In this document: positions 39,691-51,390 of the stretch, one piece after another
Numbering within the stretch: position 1 is the first letter of the stretch
How the letters are laid out: each line of letters begins with the position of its first letter
DNA from: Lyophyllum atratum
Lineage: Eukaryota > Basidiomycota > Agaricomycetes > Agaricales > Lyophyllaceae
Assembly: GCA_014905825.1 (NCBI GenBank)
Contig: JACGCN010000004.1
Coordinates: forward strand, 992,001-1,056,000
Direction of reading: 5' to 3'
Length of the DNA stretch: 64,000 bases
Notes under the pieces: model-generated
Seen by the model: the letters and a program-made list of their open reading frames with translations, nothing else
Told to the model about the DNA's origin: nothing
Database searches by the model: none
Program-made: the position numbers and the translations under genes

Positions 39691-41110
39691 CTAGCGACGC
39701 ACATGGAACACGGTCCTAATGAAATCTCCGACGCCTTCTTGCACCCCTAGATAGTCATGCCCTCCTTCCAGTGTTTTTACGAATACCACTTTCCTACCCT
39801 CTTGCTCAAATTCCTCGACTGTCCCAAAATTTGGCAGCTCTTTCGTCGTGACAAATTCACTACGCTTCGAGGCCCTGGCTTCGCGTTGTTCCCAGAATTT
39901 GTTCCATACATCCCCTGAAATCGACAGATCGTCTGGAAGAGCAACGGGAGGTAGATAAGGTTCAAGGAAAGCATCGAACAGAACCTGCGAATGAGTGCAG
40001 GGAATGTCCCAGTCATTTTCAGCGTGCGCAATCAGCACAGGGGCCTTAATCCTCTACCGTTCCAGGTCAGTCAAAAGGGCTAGGATACGCTGCGAGTCAA
40101 CGAACCGGTACGGCGCCTAGACTATCAAACTTGTGGGTTAACGCCCACGTCACCAGTCCTGCAGGAGTGTAAGCCAAGGGGCGGTACAGGAGAAAATCCA
40201 CTTACGAGGAGCATAGGGAAGCATGGCCAAAGGTTTCATGAGAGGTATCGTGCCAAAAATGTGGTAAGTGTTCAAAACTTCTCGGATACTTGAGAACGGC
40301 TACAGATCGCCGTATTAGAGGATGTGCCAAGTTATATCACTGACTTACTGAAAGCAAAACAACACCGCGTGGTTTAAGCCCTTCGTCGGATAGCTGGGCA
40401 GCAAGTTGCGATACTACGCCGGTTCCAAGGCTGTGTCCAACAAGGATCACATCTTCCTCCTTTGCCCCTTCAGCAAGCGCCCAGTCCCATGCTGCACGGG
40501 CGTCTCTAACCAAACCTGGTTCACTCGGCTTCCCGGTGCTATCGGCAAACCCCCGATAATCGATTGCGAGAACATTGGCCCCGAGGCGAGATGAATAAGC
40601 CTCATAATGCAGAACGCGGGCTTTGAATGCTCTCGTCGCAGCGTTTCCGTGGAAGAATAGGATGGTAGGGTGGCGCTTCAATGCCAAAGATACATGGGTA
40701 TTGGGTTCCGAGGGTATATTGGGAAGCGACTGGTAGTACTGATCCGACAGGACGAACCATGCTCCCAAGGTTTCATTGTCAGGCGTCTTTATCTTGAAAT
40801 TCAATGTCTTATTGGCTATAGACAGTACTTGAATGTTAAATTTCGCAGCCATAACGTATCAGATAACTCACGAGCAAGACCATATTTCTCGGGCACATCA
40901 AATTTCGCGAAGATGGGAAGGTGGATTGCGTTCAAGTACAGAACACTAAAGCGCAATGGTTGATGTTAATGTGTTCCTGCTAGCTAAAAGAAAAGAGACT
41001 GACTTGGCTTGGAAGAAAGGTGTAGCCAAGAGAACAACTGTAGCGATGTAGAGTCCGCCAAAAATTACGAGACCAAGTCTTGCCCGTTGAAAATAGGTCG
41101 TTGGTACCAT
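39691..41110 (-). CDS. Alpha/beta hydrolase, ABHD12-like, with N-terminal membrane helix
   Basis: ABHD12-type serine hydrolases are membrane-anchored lipases (in animals, lysophosphatidylserine lipase). The start at 41110 is the only in-frame Met after an upstream TAG, and gives MVPTTYFQRARLGLVIFGGL followed by a membrane span (LVIFGGLYIATVVLLATPF). Two introns then lead through VLYLNAIHLPIFAKFDVPEK and PNKTLNFKIKTPDNETLGAW to the hydrolase core. Visible are ILFFHGNAATRA (oxyanion His-Gly-Asn), VLAIDYRGFADSTGKPSE and VILVGHSLGTGVVSQLA (nucleophile Ser in GHSLG). The acid is probably in VLIAHAENDWDIP and the catalytic His in LEGGHDYLGVQEG. The stop lies at 39693-39691. An internal ATG at 40852 is inside an intron and is not the start. 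Confidence 0.86.
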
Positions 41111-41362
41111 TAGAAGGTTATAGTCTGTCGGGAAGACGAGGTTTCGCTGCGCGGTACCACCTAAGTCCAGCCAGTGTCCGCTGCCCTGATGGGAATCAAC
41201 AAGCCGCCAGCCGAGCTATGTACAGGTGGTCGACCGGTCATTCCCGAGGTTGACCTCAACTAATAGCTGAACATGCACCTCCAGCGGAAGATCCACTTCC
41301 TACTGATGTCTTTCATGACTTTGTGAAAATATAATCTCCACTGGCCAACAACCTAGACTTGA
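41111..41362. promoter_or_regulatory. Divergent intergenic region (ABHD12-like / Bor1-like)
   Basis: About 250 bp between the start of the ABHD12-like gene and the ATG of the anion transporter. It must carry both promoters. No specific element was recognised. Confidence 0.35.
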
Positions 41363-43678
41363 ATGCCGTCCACCTCACAACTATCACATCGAGCCGCCGC
41401 GGCCCAAGATTCAAACATTGACTCCAATAAGCAACAGCCTCAAAGTCATGACGCATCTGCTACCTACTCTGCATCCCCCTCTGCTACCCTACGACCAGCA
41501 CATGCTTCATCTAGACGTTTCTCCTGGTTGAGAAAGCTTGGAGCAGGTATCCTGTTAGATATTCGCGCTCGCGCGCCATGGTACATCAGTGACTGGACTG
41601 ATGCATGGAATTACCGCGTGGTGCCAGCTACTGCCCTCATTTTCTTTGCAAAGTAAGCACCGCTTGGGAGACCGGTCATTTCACAATTCTGACGCAGTTT
41701 CCCGCAGTGTTCTACCAGGCATCGCGTTCTCCTTAGATTTGATAGAAACAACCGGGCAGTACGGCGTAGGCGAGGTCTTGTTGTCCTCGTTCATGGCTGC
41801 GTTCGTGTTCTCGGTCCTCGGCGCACAGCCCCTCACCATCGCGGGTGTTACGGGTATAATTCTTGTCAATTAGGCACCGCCCAATAAACTAATACAGTTG
41901 TGCAGGTCCTATTACCGTCTTTAACAAGACAATATTTGACATTATACAGAGAGAGAAAAATCCACCTATCTATTTGCACTTTATAGGATGGGTCTATCTA
42001 TGGGCTGCCATAATCCACTGGGTTACTGCGATCCTTAATTGTCAGTACATAATTTCACCCTTTCTATTTTCCTTTCGCCAATTTAGCCTCATCTGTAGGG
42101 TGCAATTTTCTCAAATATGTGACCCTCTTTTCGTGCGACACCTTCGGATTTTATGTATCTTGGGTCTATCTCCAGTATGGGATCCAGGTCATCACACGCC
42201 AATTGCAATCAACGAACGCACCAAATACCCCGGGCGCACTTGTTTCAATTATACTTGCGCTCCTAATGCTTACAACGTCATTCCTATTCCTGTCACTGTC
42301 CCAGAAGTCCTTTTTTCACAGACATGTCAGACGTTTCCTGGCAGACTATGGCATGCCCATATCATTGATCGCGTCATCTGCGATGGCATACTGGGGGCGA
42401 TTCAACGCTGCGAATCCTGCCACACTGCCAGTCGGCCCGGCCTTCCAGCCTGCAGGCGGTCGTGAATGGTTGGTCAGATTTTGGCAACTCGACGGTAAAT
42501 GGGTTGGGATCGCTCTGCCTTTCGGAGTCGTGCTTTGGATTCTCTTCTTCTTCGACCACAATGTCTCCGTAAGTACATTGGAGATATAATTGCACCGCTG
42601 TTCCTAAACCGTGGCATTCACAGTCGTTAATGGCCCAGAGCTCTGAATTTCCCCTACGCAAACCTCCAGGATTTCACCGGGACTTTTTCTTACTCGGGGT
42701 AACCACTTTCATCGCCGGTCTGCTTGGCCTACCCGCCCCGAATGGCTTGATACCCCAGGCACCTATACACACCACGTCACTCCTCGTCATGGGCAAACCC
42801 CAAAGGAAGGAGAAGGATGAAGAGGAAACTGCAACCTCGCAATCCATCATCCAACCCCCCTCCGAACACGCCGGAACTGAAGGAGTTGTTGTTCGAGAAC
42901 ATCAACCACTTGCAGATGCTAGAGAAATCGAGATACCAGTTTCAGTCGTAGAACAACGTGTTTCTAATCTTGCACAAGGCTCCCTCTGTCTTGTCCTCTT
43001 CACGGGGCCCTTCTTGCACGTCCTAGGCCTCATCCCTCGAGGTAAGAAAGGCCTAGCCTTCCATTCGAGTCATCTAATTTCTACTTAGGTGTCTTGGCTG
43101 GCCTATTGTAAGCCGCTCATCCTGCTGACATCTACCGATTTGATCCTGATACGAGGCTTGATAGCTGGTTCATGGGCGCAGAATCCCTCCGTGGTAACGG
43201 CATAACGCAGAAGATATTTTATTTCCTTCGCGATAAGAGGCTTACCCCAGAAGACGACCCTCTAAGGAAAGTCCGCAAGTCACGCATCCTACTATTCTTA
43301 GGAGTACAACTCGTGGGCTTTGGTGCCACATTCGCGATCACCCAAACGATAGGTATTCAATCTTGCATAAACACGCTGTTCCGACGCTGACGTGCGTAAC
43401 TGTCCTATCCAGCCGCTATCGGTTTCCCTGTGATAATAATGCTGCTTATACCGCTTCGCGTTTTCATCGTTCCCCGGTTGCCTTTCACGAAAGAAGAGCT
43501 TGCCATTCTTGACCAACCTACTGCCTCACCATTCGTAAGTCCTCCGATCTTCATTACCCTCGGTCTCGGCGTCCCCCTATTTTGCTTCTATAAATATCCT
43601 GTGGCAGATCTCATGCATCTCTACTTACGCTTGGCTTTTTGTTCGTAGACCATGGAATCAGTCGGGGGATCTTGGTAA
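41363..43678 (+). CDS. Bor1-like HCO3-/borate transporter (SLC4 family)
   Basis: The protein belongs to the SLC4 anion-exchange family. Its fungal members, like yeast Bor1, export borate or bicarbonate across the plasma membrane. After a Ser/Ala-rich cytosolic N-terminus comes ILLDIRARAPWYISDWTDAW, the classic pre-TM1 sequence. Membrane segments follow: VVPATALIFFANVLPGIAFS, FMAAFVFSVLGAQPLTIAGV and TGPITVFNKTIF, the latter joined across an intron at about 41862-41904. Next are YLHFIGWVYLWAAIIHW, LVSIILALLMLTTSFLFLSL, GKWVGIALPFGVVLWILFFF, DFFLLGVTTFIAGLLGLPAPNG, LVLFTGPFLHVLGLIP and AIGFPVIIMLLIPLRVFIVP. A Glu/Lys-rich loop lies near 42800-42930. The end is MESVGGSW with stop at 43676-43678. 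About seven introns; the frame is intact throughout. Confidence 0.92.
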
Positions 43679-43952
43679 TACCTGAGAGGCCTGACTGCCG
43701 CTTGTCAGCGTTCAAGTTCAAATTTGGTGACCGCTCGGGCATTTTCGCGGCCCGCAATGCCTAAGTACATCCATGACCTTCAAATATATCCAGATTTTAC
43801 ACCATGTACTTCGCTTAGTGTGCTCATCACTGACATCACATCACCGGACCTATAGAACCATATAGGATGCATGATGAGCTGATTATAAAAGGGCTTTCGA
43901 TTGCGAGTTTGACCTGCCACCTCCACCCCGTATCATTTCTTTGAGCCCACTC

Positions 43953-45921
43953 ATGTCGAATAGTGAAAGCAAAGTCCTGGGTGTGGTACTCCTTGTACGA
44001 CATGGCGATCGTCAAGGTCAGTCCAAAGTACTACCGTCTTGTATGGCCCCTTCTCAGGGACAATTTTCGCCATCATAGGCTTCTACCAAAACCCAACTAC
44101 CTACACACCGTCAAATACGATCCTCACCCCCCTCGGCAATGTAGCTATACTTCATCCGATCTTGCTTGAGATAAAACAATTCATGCTCTCGTGACTTACC
44201 CAGCAACAGGAATTCCAGCTTGGTACACAACTCCGTAACATCTATTTGAACGATTCGTCGTCGTCTCGCATCGAGGGGATCAGCAATGCTCTTGTCAATT
44301 ATGCGCAGCTCCATGTTCGCGCTGATGGAGGGGGCGAAGCAGGGGTGATCCTGAACTCAGCATCGTCTCTCCTGCAAGGCCTATTCCCCGCCAACCCGGA
44401 TCTTAAGACCACGCTTGCGAATGGAACTACGATTACTGCGCCACTTGGAGGATATCAGGTCTGCTACCGACACAGTCATCTACTCATCGTCAATCAACTT
44501 ACGTTGCACCGGCGAAATGCAGTACATTCCAAGTAAGTCGTCGTCTAGAACAGAGAAGAAACCGAAACTCACTCCTTATTACTAGTCGAGTCCGTCGAAC
44601 CTCAGAACGATATTTCGCTCGAAGGATGGACGTCTTGCAATGTGAGTTCCACACAATCACCTCTTGCGACACTGAGCTTGTGGGTAACCTGAATAATCAT
44701 AAGACGTTCAATGAGGCCACCAGCCGCTTTTATAACTCTTCGGCGTTTCATCAGATGGCTGACGACAATGCCAATTTCCTCAACTCACTGAGTCCTTATC
44801 TGGATGGACGGCCAGTTACACTCCAGAACATGGTCCGTCTTCACTTTATTTCACATTCACAGAAGCGTCACTCAATGGTGCTTGCAGTGGAACGTAAGAA
44901 ACTCCTAAGATCGGCTGTATGCATCTAATCCTAGATTCTAGATTTATGATTTCATGAACGTCCAATGGATTCATAATGCAGACTTCAAGAAAGCATTACC
45001 TCCGACATATCTTGAACAAGCGCGTTATCTGGCGAATTGGCATGAATATAACGTCTTCAGTGATCCCCAGCCAAATGGCATCGGAAACAGTACGTACATC
45101 CGTGTTAGCATAAAAATATGGCTGTCCAGCTCATGCCACACTAATCAGTCGCTGGACAAACTATCCTCCCTTCCATTCTAACTGGCTTCCAGAATATCAT
45201 CGACGAGTCAAATCAAATCAAATTTGTGTACCTTGCCATTTCTTACAAACCATTTATCTCTCTCTTCAACATGACCCGAGTCGCAGAGGCGCAGCCTGAA
45301 CTCGCAGGAATTGGTAGATATATTCTCCCTCAATGCGAAGGTCATACTTAATAGTTTCCTACAGTCGACTATGCCTCCGCAATAGCCCTCGAAGTCCTAC
45401 AGCCGTCATCTGGAGAACCCATCTTGCGACTCAAGTTCAAGAATGGAACAGATCCAGAGTTCAGAAAGCTCAACCTCCTTGGGTCAGACGCAGACGTTCC
45501 CTTGCAAGATTTTATAAATTTCGCTCAGGTGACACCACTCACTAATACCACAGAATGATTTTCCTGAATCGATGTCTTAGCCTTTAGGAGTCGACTCACT
45601 CAACGAATGGTGCACTTTGTGCAACAACCAGAAGGATAGGGGATGTAATACGCTCAATCTCGCCGCTACTTCGGCTGTAGCCCAAAGTCGACCACGCATT
45701 GGTTCAGTTGGAGCTGGGTTCCTTGGTGCTGGATTGACGCTAGCCTTCGCTCTTGCTATGTTCGGTGTGTTGCTATTCCTGGGCTTTTTGACAGTCGGCG
45801 CCGGAAGGAAGAGACGGACGCGATCAACCAGAGGGTCTGAGGTGAGTATGCTGAGGTTACTCGTCGTGATACGGTATTCAAAAAAGTCACATAGACCGAC
45901 ACTGTTGAAGAGAAAGCCTAG
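43953..45921 (+). CDS. Membrane-anchored histidine-phosphatase-superfamily protein
   Basis: The start at 43953 gives MSNSESKVLGVVLLVRHGDR. RHGDR is the histidine phosphatase signature with the phospho-acceptor His. Splicing yields RQGFYQNPTTYTPSNTILTP, then QLGTQLRNIYLN, ALVNYAQLHVRADGG and PLGGYQYIPIESVEPQND. Next come Cys-bearing segments (EGWTSCNEFH, ITSCDTEL) and DFMNVQWIHNADFKKALPP. The downstream segment where acid phosphatases usually carry the proton-donor His-Asp instead reads FVYLAISYKPFISLFNM. A C-terminal single span (GAGFLGAGLTLAFALAMFGV and VLLFLGFLTVGAG) is followed by basic RKRRTR and a short tail ending TDTVEEKA, with stop at 45919-45921 after a last intron. There is no clear signal peptide. 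Membership is firm; phosphatase activity is uncertain. Confidence 0.85.
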
Positions 45922-46385
45922 GTTGAGGATATGATTCAGATTAAATCATTTTTCAGAGTCAAGGCAAACATGTACGATTTAACCAGGAAATCAAAACTGA
46001 ACTTAGTTACCCATGAGGACTGCTTAGACGCGCTAGGAGCACTGACGAGGACCTTGAGCCAAATTAAATTGAATACTGTGGTAGTACTAGATGTTGACCC
46101 CACACGAGGGACCCGCTCTGATCGAATATAACGCGAAGATCGAAAAGGAAACAACTTTGCGATGCGAGGAGGCGTTGTTTTATATGCTTTTGAAACGAGG
46201 GATGCAAAACAGGAACTATGCCGCACCACCAGTTGGCGGAACCAATGAGTGATCTTGGAAAATGTTGGATGATATTGAACGTAATAATTACAAGGTAGAA
46301 TTGTCAAGCAGGATAAACGAGATGATACCTCTATCTCTATCAGCAAACAAATACATGTGGGCGCTCGTGCGCATCACACATCCGT

Positions 46386-47665
46386 TCACCCTTCATCATA
46401 ATGCACGACTTCTTCGTAATCCGAACTCTCGTGAAACTCGTCTGTACTCTTCGTGAGCAATGATTGTGTTGATATACTGACCAGACATGCATACCGCTGG
46501 CAGAGTCTGGATCGCGGGCAGATGATGAGGAATCGTCACCCTCAGGGTAGTCATTTCTGTAGTACTCTTCCGCTGTTTGACAAGATATTGTAAGTTGAAA
46601 TCAAGGAGGGTGCGTAACAAACCATTCGAGTCTTCGTCAGCTTCATCCTCTTCTTCCGAGTCGGAAGGAGAGTCATATGGGTTAGTGATAGAAGGAGGGA
46701 GGCCAGAACTGATTGATGTGAATAGAGGTGGGGATAAGTCAAATTGGATACACACAGTGTGCCAACATTTGCAGCTGCATTCCATTCACTGAGGGTTGCT
46801 GGCCGATGGTAAAATACATCCCAGACATAATCGTCCGATTGTTTCGTCAGATCTCCGACATATGGAATAATCTCTTCACGATCTGGGGCAACATCGTGCA
46901 CTATAGAAGCTTTAGCCTGAGGAGAGTACAGGTAACGGGTCTCGGGAACACACATTTGAGATAATCAGTCAACATGGGCAAGAATTTGTCCATCTCAGAG
47001 TCCACAGGAGCAGCAGTTTCTTTATCAGCTCGGATGGCATCGAACATCTGAAAGTCAGGTTTGAGAGGTTTCGGTGGGAGGTCTCTAGAGGAGATGATTT
47101 TGGGTCTGCAGAGGGCGACATGTGAATCGAGGTTCAATCAAGAGGAGCAGGAGCTGAGTTGCATCACGTACGGGCTCTTAGGTCTATGTATCCTGCGATC
47201 TTCATCCTCGACATCATCTTGACGTAAGATCGTATAATGGCGCGTATCGTTCTTCGGTCTCGGCACAGTGGAAGCAACAGCACTCGGCGTGGTAGCGGCT
47301 GCCAATTCCGACACAATAGAGGACTCTCGTGCCAGCTGAGATATTTGATACTAACGGCGGTCAAAGGTCAGAGGGTGCAACCAAGCCGAGAAGCTGATAC
47401 GCACCTGGATATTTTCCGCTCGCTTCTCATCCTCCCAAACGTCATTCTCAACCGTTTGTGCATATTTGAATACACCAATTCCACGCGACTTCTTTCGTCG
47501 TACCCGAGATTCGACGACTATAATAAATCGTCATCGATGTTATCGTCGGCGCTGCACTGGAATACAGAACTCACCAAGGGCGTCGAGTGGCTCCTCGTTC
47601 CGTTTCCTCTTGATCCGGAGGAGAGTGTATGACGGGGGCGCAGACGACTCGGTGTCCACCTCCAT
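46386..47665 (-). CDS. IWR1: IWR1, RNA polymerase II nuclear import adaptor
   Basis: Iwr1 binds assembled RNA polymerase II and directs its nuclear import. The start at 47665 gives MEVDTESSAPPSYTLLRIKR with the basic KRKRNEEPLDAL motif, which in fungi is part of the bipartite NLS. Spliced exons follow: VVESRVRRKKSRGIGVFKYA, ENDVWEDEKRAENIQ, the Ala/Ser-rich LARESSIVSELAAATTPSAV, RPKIISSRDLPPKPLKPD and DKFLPMLTDYLK. The Iwr1 domain then has DDYVWDVFYHRPATLSEW, ANVGTLTGLPPSITNPYDSP and the acidic SDSEEEDEADEDSNAEEYY followed by RNDYPEGDD. The last exon encodes VWSEYEDDEFHESSDYEEVV and the stop is at 46388-46386. About seven short introns are required. The DDYVWDVFY and EEYYRNDYP blocks are diagnostic. 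Confidence 0.9.
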
Positions 47666-48754
47666 GTCGAAGTCGAAACGGAATCGGTGGTCGAGATATA
47701 CTCAGAGAGATATTCACTAGTCTCCGGTAGCTGACCTTATAACAGATGATAGTCGATCTGTTAGATATTCACATTGATGATTGCACAATCTGATTGTTGT
47801 ACCGTGTTGACCCATATACCAATCAGGGTCCTTCGAGGCGACTCCGCGTTCATACAAGTCCGCCCAGCGGTTTTACATTTGCATATTTGACCTCTGTGCA
47901 GTAAAATATATTCAGTCACACTGCCCGCGATGATGCGCCCGAAACTGACCGGATCGCTTCATAATGGTCGCCCGCCTTGGTAGAACTCGAAAGATCATCA
48001 TGCCGGAACAGTTGCCACTCCTTCTTGCATTGTTCCTTCGCCGCTGTTTTACATTTGCATATTTGACCTCTGTGCAGTAAAATATATTCAGTCACACTGC
48101 CCGCGATGATGCGCCCGAAACTGACCGGATCGCTTCATAATGGTCGCCCGCCTTGGTAGAACTCGAAAGATCATCATGCCGGAACAGTTGCCACTCCTTC
48201 TTGCATTGTTCCTTCGCCGCTGTTCCTTTCTACACAACAAGAAGTATATGTATCATCTAGGCCGGCTGTGCACCCTTGACATATTTACTCTTTCGCAAAA
48301 ATTCTTGTCCTTGCTGCCTTTACCCCTCGACATGATCCCTCTTCATTGGGTTCTTCTCTTCATAACTTTCTTATTCGCTCTCCTACGGCTCTCACGAGCC
48401 CGCGGCCACTATCTACCTTTTTTGAGAATACATATCATGTCCGAATTTGGCCAGGCTTGGCCTACTAATTCTTGAAGTACGTCGCAGTTTGCGTGGCATT
48501 CTGGTCTTTATTTTCAAACTGTAGATCACAAGCATTTCGCAGGAGTACGAGTCCCTACCTAAGCCTCAACGCCCAGTACGCAATTCAAAGTGAGTAATTC
48601 GTATGCGTCCGTGTGAGGAAGTCATGTTGATTCAAACAGGTTATTTGATCGGCCAACGTTCCTATTCGCGCCTTAGGAAGCGCCATGTCCTCAGGATATA
48701 GCAGTGGAGGTTACGTAGTTGTACTTTGGTATCTCTAGATGATTTATAATGCAC
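47666..48754. other. Intergenic region with exact tandem duplication; possible small hydrophobic ORF
   Basis: Over 1 kb without a supported gene between IWR1 and UreG. It holds the perfect 176-bp tandem duplication. It also holds an open frame (48140-48475, +) that contains a hydrophobic stretch, MIPLHWVLLFITFLFALLRL from about 48333, which could be the N-terminal membrane anchor of an unrecognised spliced gene. No conserved domain follows, so I do not call it a gene. Confidence 0.4.
47870..48222. repeat. Perfect tandem duplication, period 176 bp
   Basis: Copy 1 (about 47870-48045) and copy 2 (48046-48221) match at every base I compared, from GTTTTACATTTGCATATTTG to CCTTCGCCGCT, with one further matching base at 48222. 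The flanks differ on both sides. Perfect identity means a very recent duplication or an assembly/library artefact. Confidence 0.92.
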
Positions 48755-49876
48755 CTACGACACAGCTTCCCCGACGGGGCCTACCTTTCCTGGACTCCCA
48801 GCAGTTTTCCAAGCGCCAAGTATGAGTCCAATGACGTCTTCCACCCCTTTCTTTTCCTTGATGCTTGTGAATATGGTGGGCCCGTCTCCCCGCATTAGCT
48901 TCGAGTCTCGCTCCATGACTTCGAGAGATGCGTTAACGTGAGGAGCAAGGTCAATCTGCCATAAATTGCTATGATCAGCATACCGTTCTTTGCGTCCTAT
49001 CATAGCGTCTCACCTTGTTAATGACTAGTAAATCTGACTGGGAAATCCCAGGGCCACCCTTTCGCGGTATCTTGTCGCCCCCCTATTCAAAAATTTTAGA
49101 GATCAGTAGACGGACAAGTTTCGCCTCACGTAGATCCATGAACATACCGAAACGTCAATAACGTAGATAATGTAGTCCGCCAACTCCCTTGAATAATTTG
49201 CAGCCAGATTGTCACCGCCACTTTCAACAAAGAGAAGCTGACAGTTGAACTTGGCTTGCAGGGTCTCCAAGGCGCCCATGTTCGCGCTGATATCTTCTCT
49301 AATGGCAGCGTGAGGACAGCCACCTGTCTCGATCGCGAGAATACGCGATGCAGGCAGTGCGAGATTCTTAATTAGAAACTCCTGATCCTCGCGAGTAAAG
49401 ATATCGTTCGTGACGATTGCTATTAAATGCATCAAGTTCTTTGTTCTCGATATCAATGTCATGATGTTATCACACCTATGTTAAACTCCTTTCTAAGCTT
49501 TTGGCAAAGTGCGAGAGCCAAAGCTGTCTTTCCAGAACCTACAGGTCTTGTGAAAGCAATAGATAAGGACGCGACAGTCGCGAGCCGTTAGCAGACCTTG
49601 ACGTACCCTCCAATCCCAACCGTAAAGCCCCTTTCTTCAAAATTTCTCGAGGAGTAGTCCGGCATATCGCGCTCTACGAATTTACCTGGGTAGACCCGTC
49701 TCAGATGCCACGCAGCTCAGGAGAATTTGAAATGATCGTGTACCAGGATGGTCCATTTGTTCGTGAGTATGACCATGATCTCCTCCATGGGTGTGCGATG
49801 GTGCGCCGAACTCATGTGAGTGCAAGTGCTGAATCTCGCTAGAGCTGGAAAGACTGTTGATGAACGGGACGTTCAT
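48755..49876 (-). CDS. ureG: Urease accessory GTPase UreG with His-rich N-terminus
   Basis: UreG is the SIMIBI GTPase that delivers nickel during urease maturation, together with UreD and UreF. The start at 49876 gives [20 protein letters not shown], then a His-rich metal-binding stretch ([16 protein letters not shown]). The P-loop [20 protein letters not shown] is assembled across an intron (about 49606-49546), then [10 protein letters not shown]. Next are [37 protein letters not shown] (the invariant Cys-Pro-His nickel motif) and [20 protein letters not shown]. The C-terminal half has [35 protein letters not shown] (NKxD guanine motif) and [20 protein letters not shown], with stop at 48757-48755. 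All GTPase and metal motifs are intact. No other urease gene is in the window. Confidence 0.95.
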
Positions 49877-50283
49877 GGTAACGGCACAAGATTAGGCAGA
49901 CTCGGTCAAGACTCGGTTGTCACAAACGGTGTCGGAGATTTCTTGATCATGCCCCTTAAACCGCTGAACAGAAATTATCAAACCTTTCAAACGGACTAAA
50001 AACCTAAAAGACACAGAACTGATGCACTCTTTGCATTAAGAAGCTTGCGATGACTCGCAAAAACTTCACCGAGGTTGGACTAAAGGCAATCGCACGATAA
50101 GACTGATAGACAGAACCCGCAAGATTATGGTGGTGCTAGTTTAGGGTTAGGGCTTGCCTTTTCCGCTACTTCAGCCTGCTGATCAGTCCGCGATCGACGG
50201 GGTGACTTAACACCAACAGCGACAGCCCAACATACAAATCCACGTAACGGAGGTCTTCCTATCCACCGCGGAACAATCTATCG
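49877..50283. promoter_or_regulatory. Divergent UreG/USB1 intergenic region
   Basis: About 400 bp containing the promoters of UreG (-) and USB1 (+). It includes the TTAGGG pair listed separately. No gene is seen. Confidence 0.45.
50141..50152 (+). promoter_or_regulatory. Telomere-like TTAGGG pair in the USB1 upstream region
   Basis: TTAGGGTTAGGG lies 132 bp upstream of the USB1 ATG. In yeasts, TTAGGG sites bind the Myb-type factor Tbf1, which regulates snoRNA and ribosome-related promoters. Here a regulatory role is inference from position and motif only. Confidence 0.35.
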
Positions 50284-51390
50284 ATGACTATGAGAAAATC
50301 TTCCAGCTCGTTAGTGACCTATTCCAGCTCTGAGTCAGATGACAACGACAACGAGCCAGAGAAGCGACCTACGAAGAAACGGTGCGTTTGTGTTTGCTAT
50401 AGTTAGTCTCAAGCTGACGTACCGTCGCGGAGAAGAAAGCTTCCCTCACTGTCTTCATCGTTGCTAAGTCCTATCCCGGTAGACCGCCCGGAACTGCATC
50501 AAGGTCGCATACGAACCAAGCCTCATGTCGAAGGGCAGTGGGCAGCCCACATTTACGTCTCTTTAATCGTGGAAAGGCATTCAGCACTGTACTCAGTAAT
50601 AAGCGACGTATTGAGAGATGCGAAGGAGACTTCTCCAACTTTGAATGACTTCTGGTCGAGTAGTGGATCACCGAAGAGACGTGAATTGCACATTTCACTT
50701 TCTCGTCCAACATACCTGCGCGCACATCAAAGAGAGGATTTGAAGAGAGCGGTCAAAGGAATCTCTAAAAGGTTCTCTCCGTAAGTTATAGCAGTCTTGA
50801 CAATGATGTATGGTGGGAGACTGATTGGGGAGTCGCTCCCAGGTTTGCCGTCTCCTTCGCGACCTTTGCCGAACTCGTCAATGACGAACGTACACGGACA
50901 TTCCTCACAATGGAGGTGGGCGCAGGACACCACGAGGTAGTGCACGTTGCTACCTGAGGCGAGTACGGGTGAATAAGCTAACCCCCATGATCCACAGCTT
51001 CAAGCCATTTCAGCCGCCTTGACACCCACGCTGCAAGCCATTCGGCAGAAAGAATTTTATTCGGACCCTCGTTTTCACGCATCCATTGCATGGGCCCTTC
51101 TTGATAGGCCCTCCTCGCCCTGTCATGACTTAACCCCTGCGATTGCCGATGTCAACTCTGCATTGGCCGAGGCTAGTCCGATAGTCCTACATGCCGTTAA
51201 CGAATCCCCCGGACCAGAGACTGAATCAAAATTTTCCACCATTCCCCATCTTCCCAAGGACTTAATTCCGACGCTAAACGGTCATCACGGTGCTAGATTA
51301 TCTTCAACAAAAACAGGGATCTATGATGTTGACGCGATCTCCGTAAAAATTGGGAAAGAAATTCACACCTGGCATTTCTCGGGCTTGTGA
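50284..51390 (+). CDS. USB1: USB1, U6 snRNA 3'-5' phosphodiesterase
   Basis: Usb1 (Mpn1) is a 2H-family exonuclease that trims and seals the 3' end of U6 snRNA in the nucleus. The ATG at 50284 opens a Ser/acidic/Lys-rich leader (SSSESDDNDNEPEKRPTKKR) interrupted by an intron near 50382-50436. The core shows GRIRTKPHVEGQWAAHIYVS, then the first catalytic His-x-Ser, KRRELHISLSRPTYLRAHQ. After an intron come FAVSFATFAELVNDERTRTF and LTMEVGAGHHELQAISAALT. The second His-x-Ser is in YSDPRFHASIAWALLDRP. The C-terminus IYDVDAISVKIGKEIHTWHF ends at TGA 51388-51390. Both HxS motifs are intact and their spacing is as in the family. Confidence 0.93.

Noticed and set aside
40337..40852. ATG at 40852 as the start of the alpha/beta hydrolase
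   Set aside because: This ATG lies within a spliced intron (GTGAGT to CTATAG); the true N-terminus with a membrane helix starts at 41110.
48140..48475. 111-codon frame with a hydrophobic segment
   Set aside because: It begins inside a duplicated noncoding unit and no domain follows; kept only as a note in the intergenic entry.
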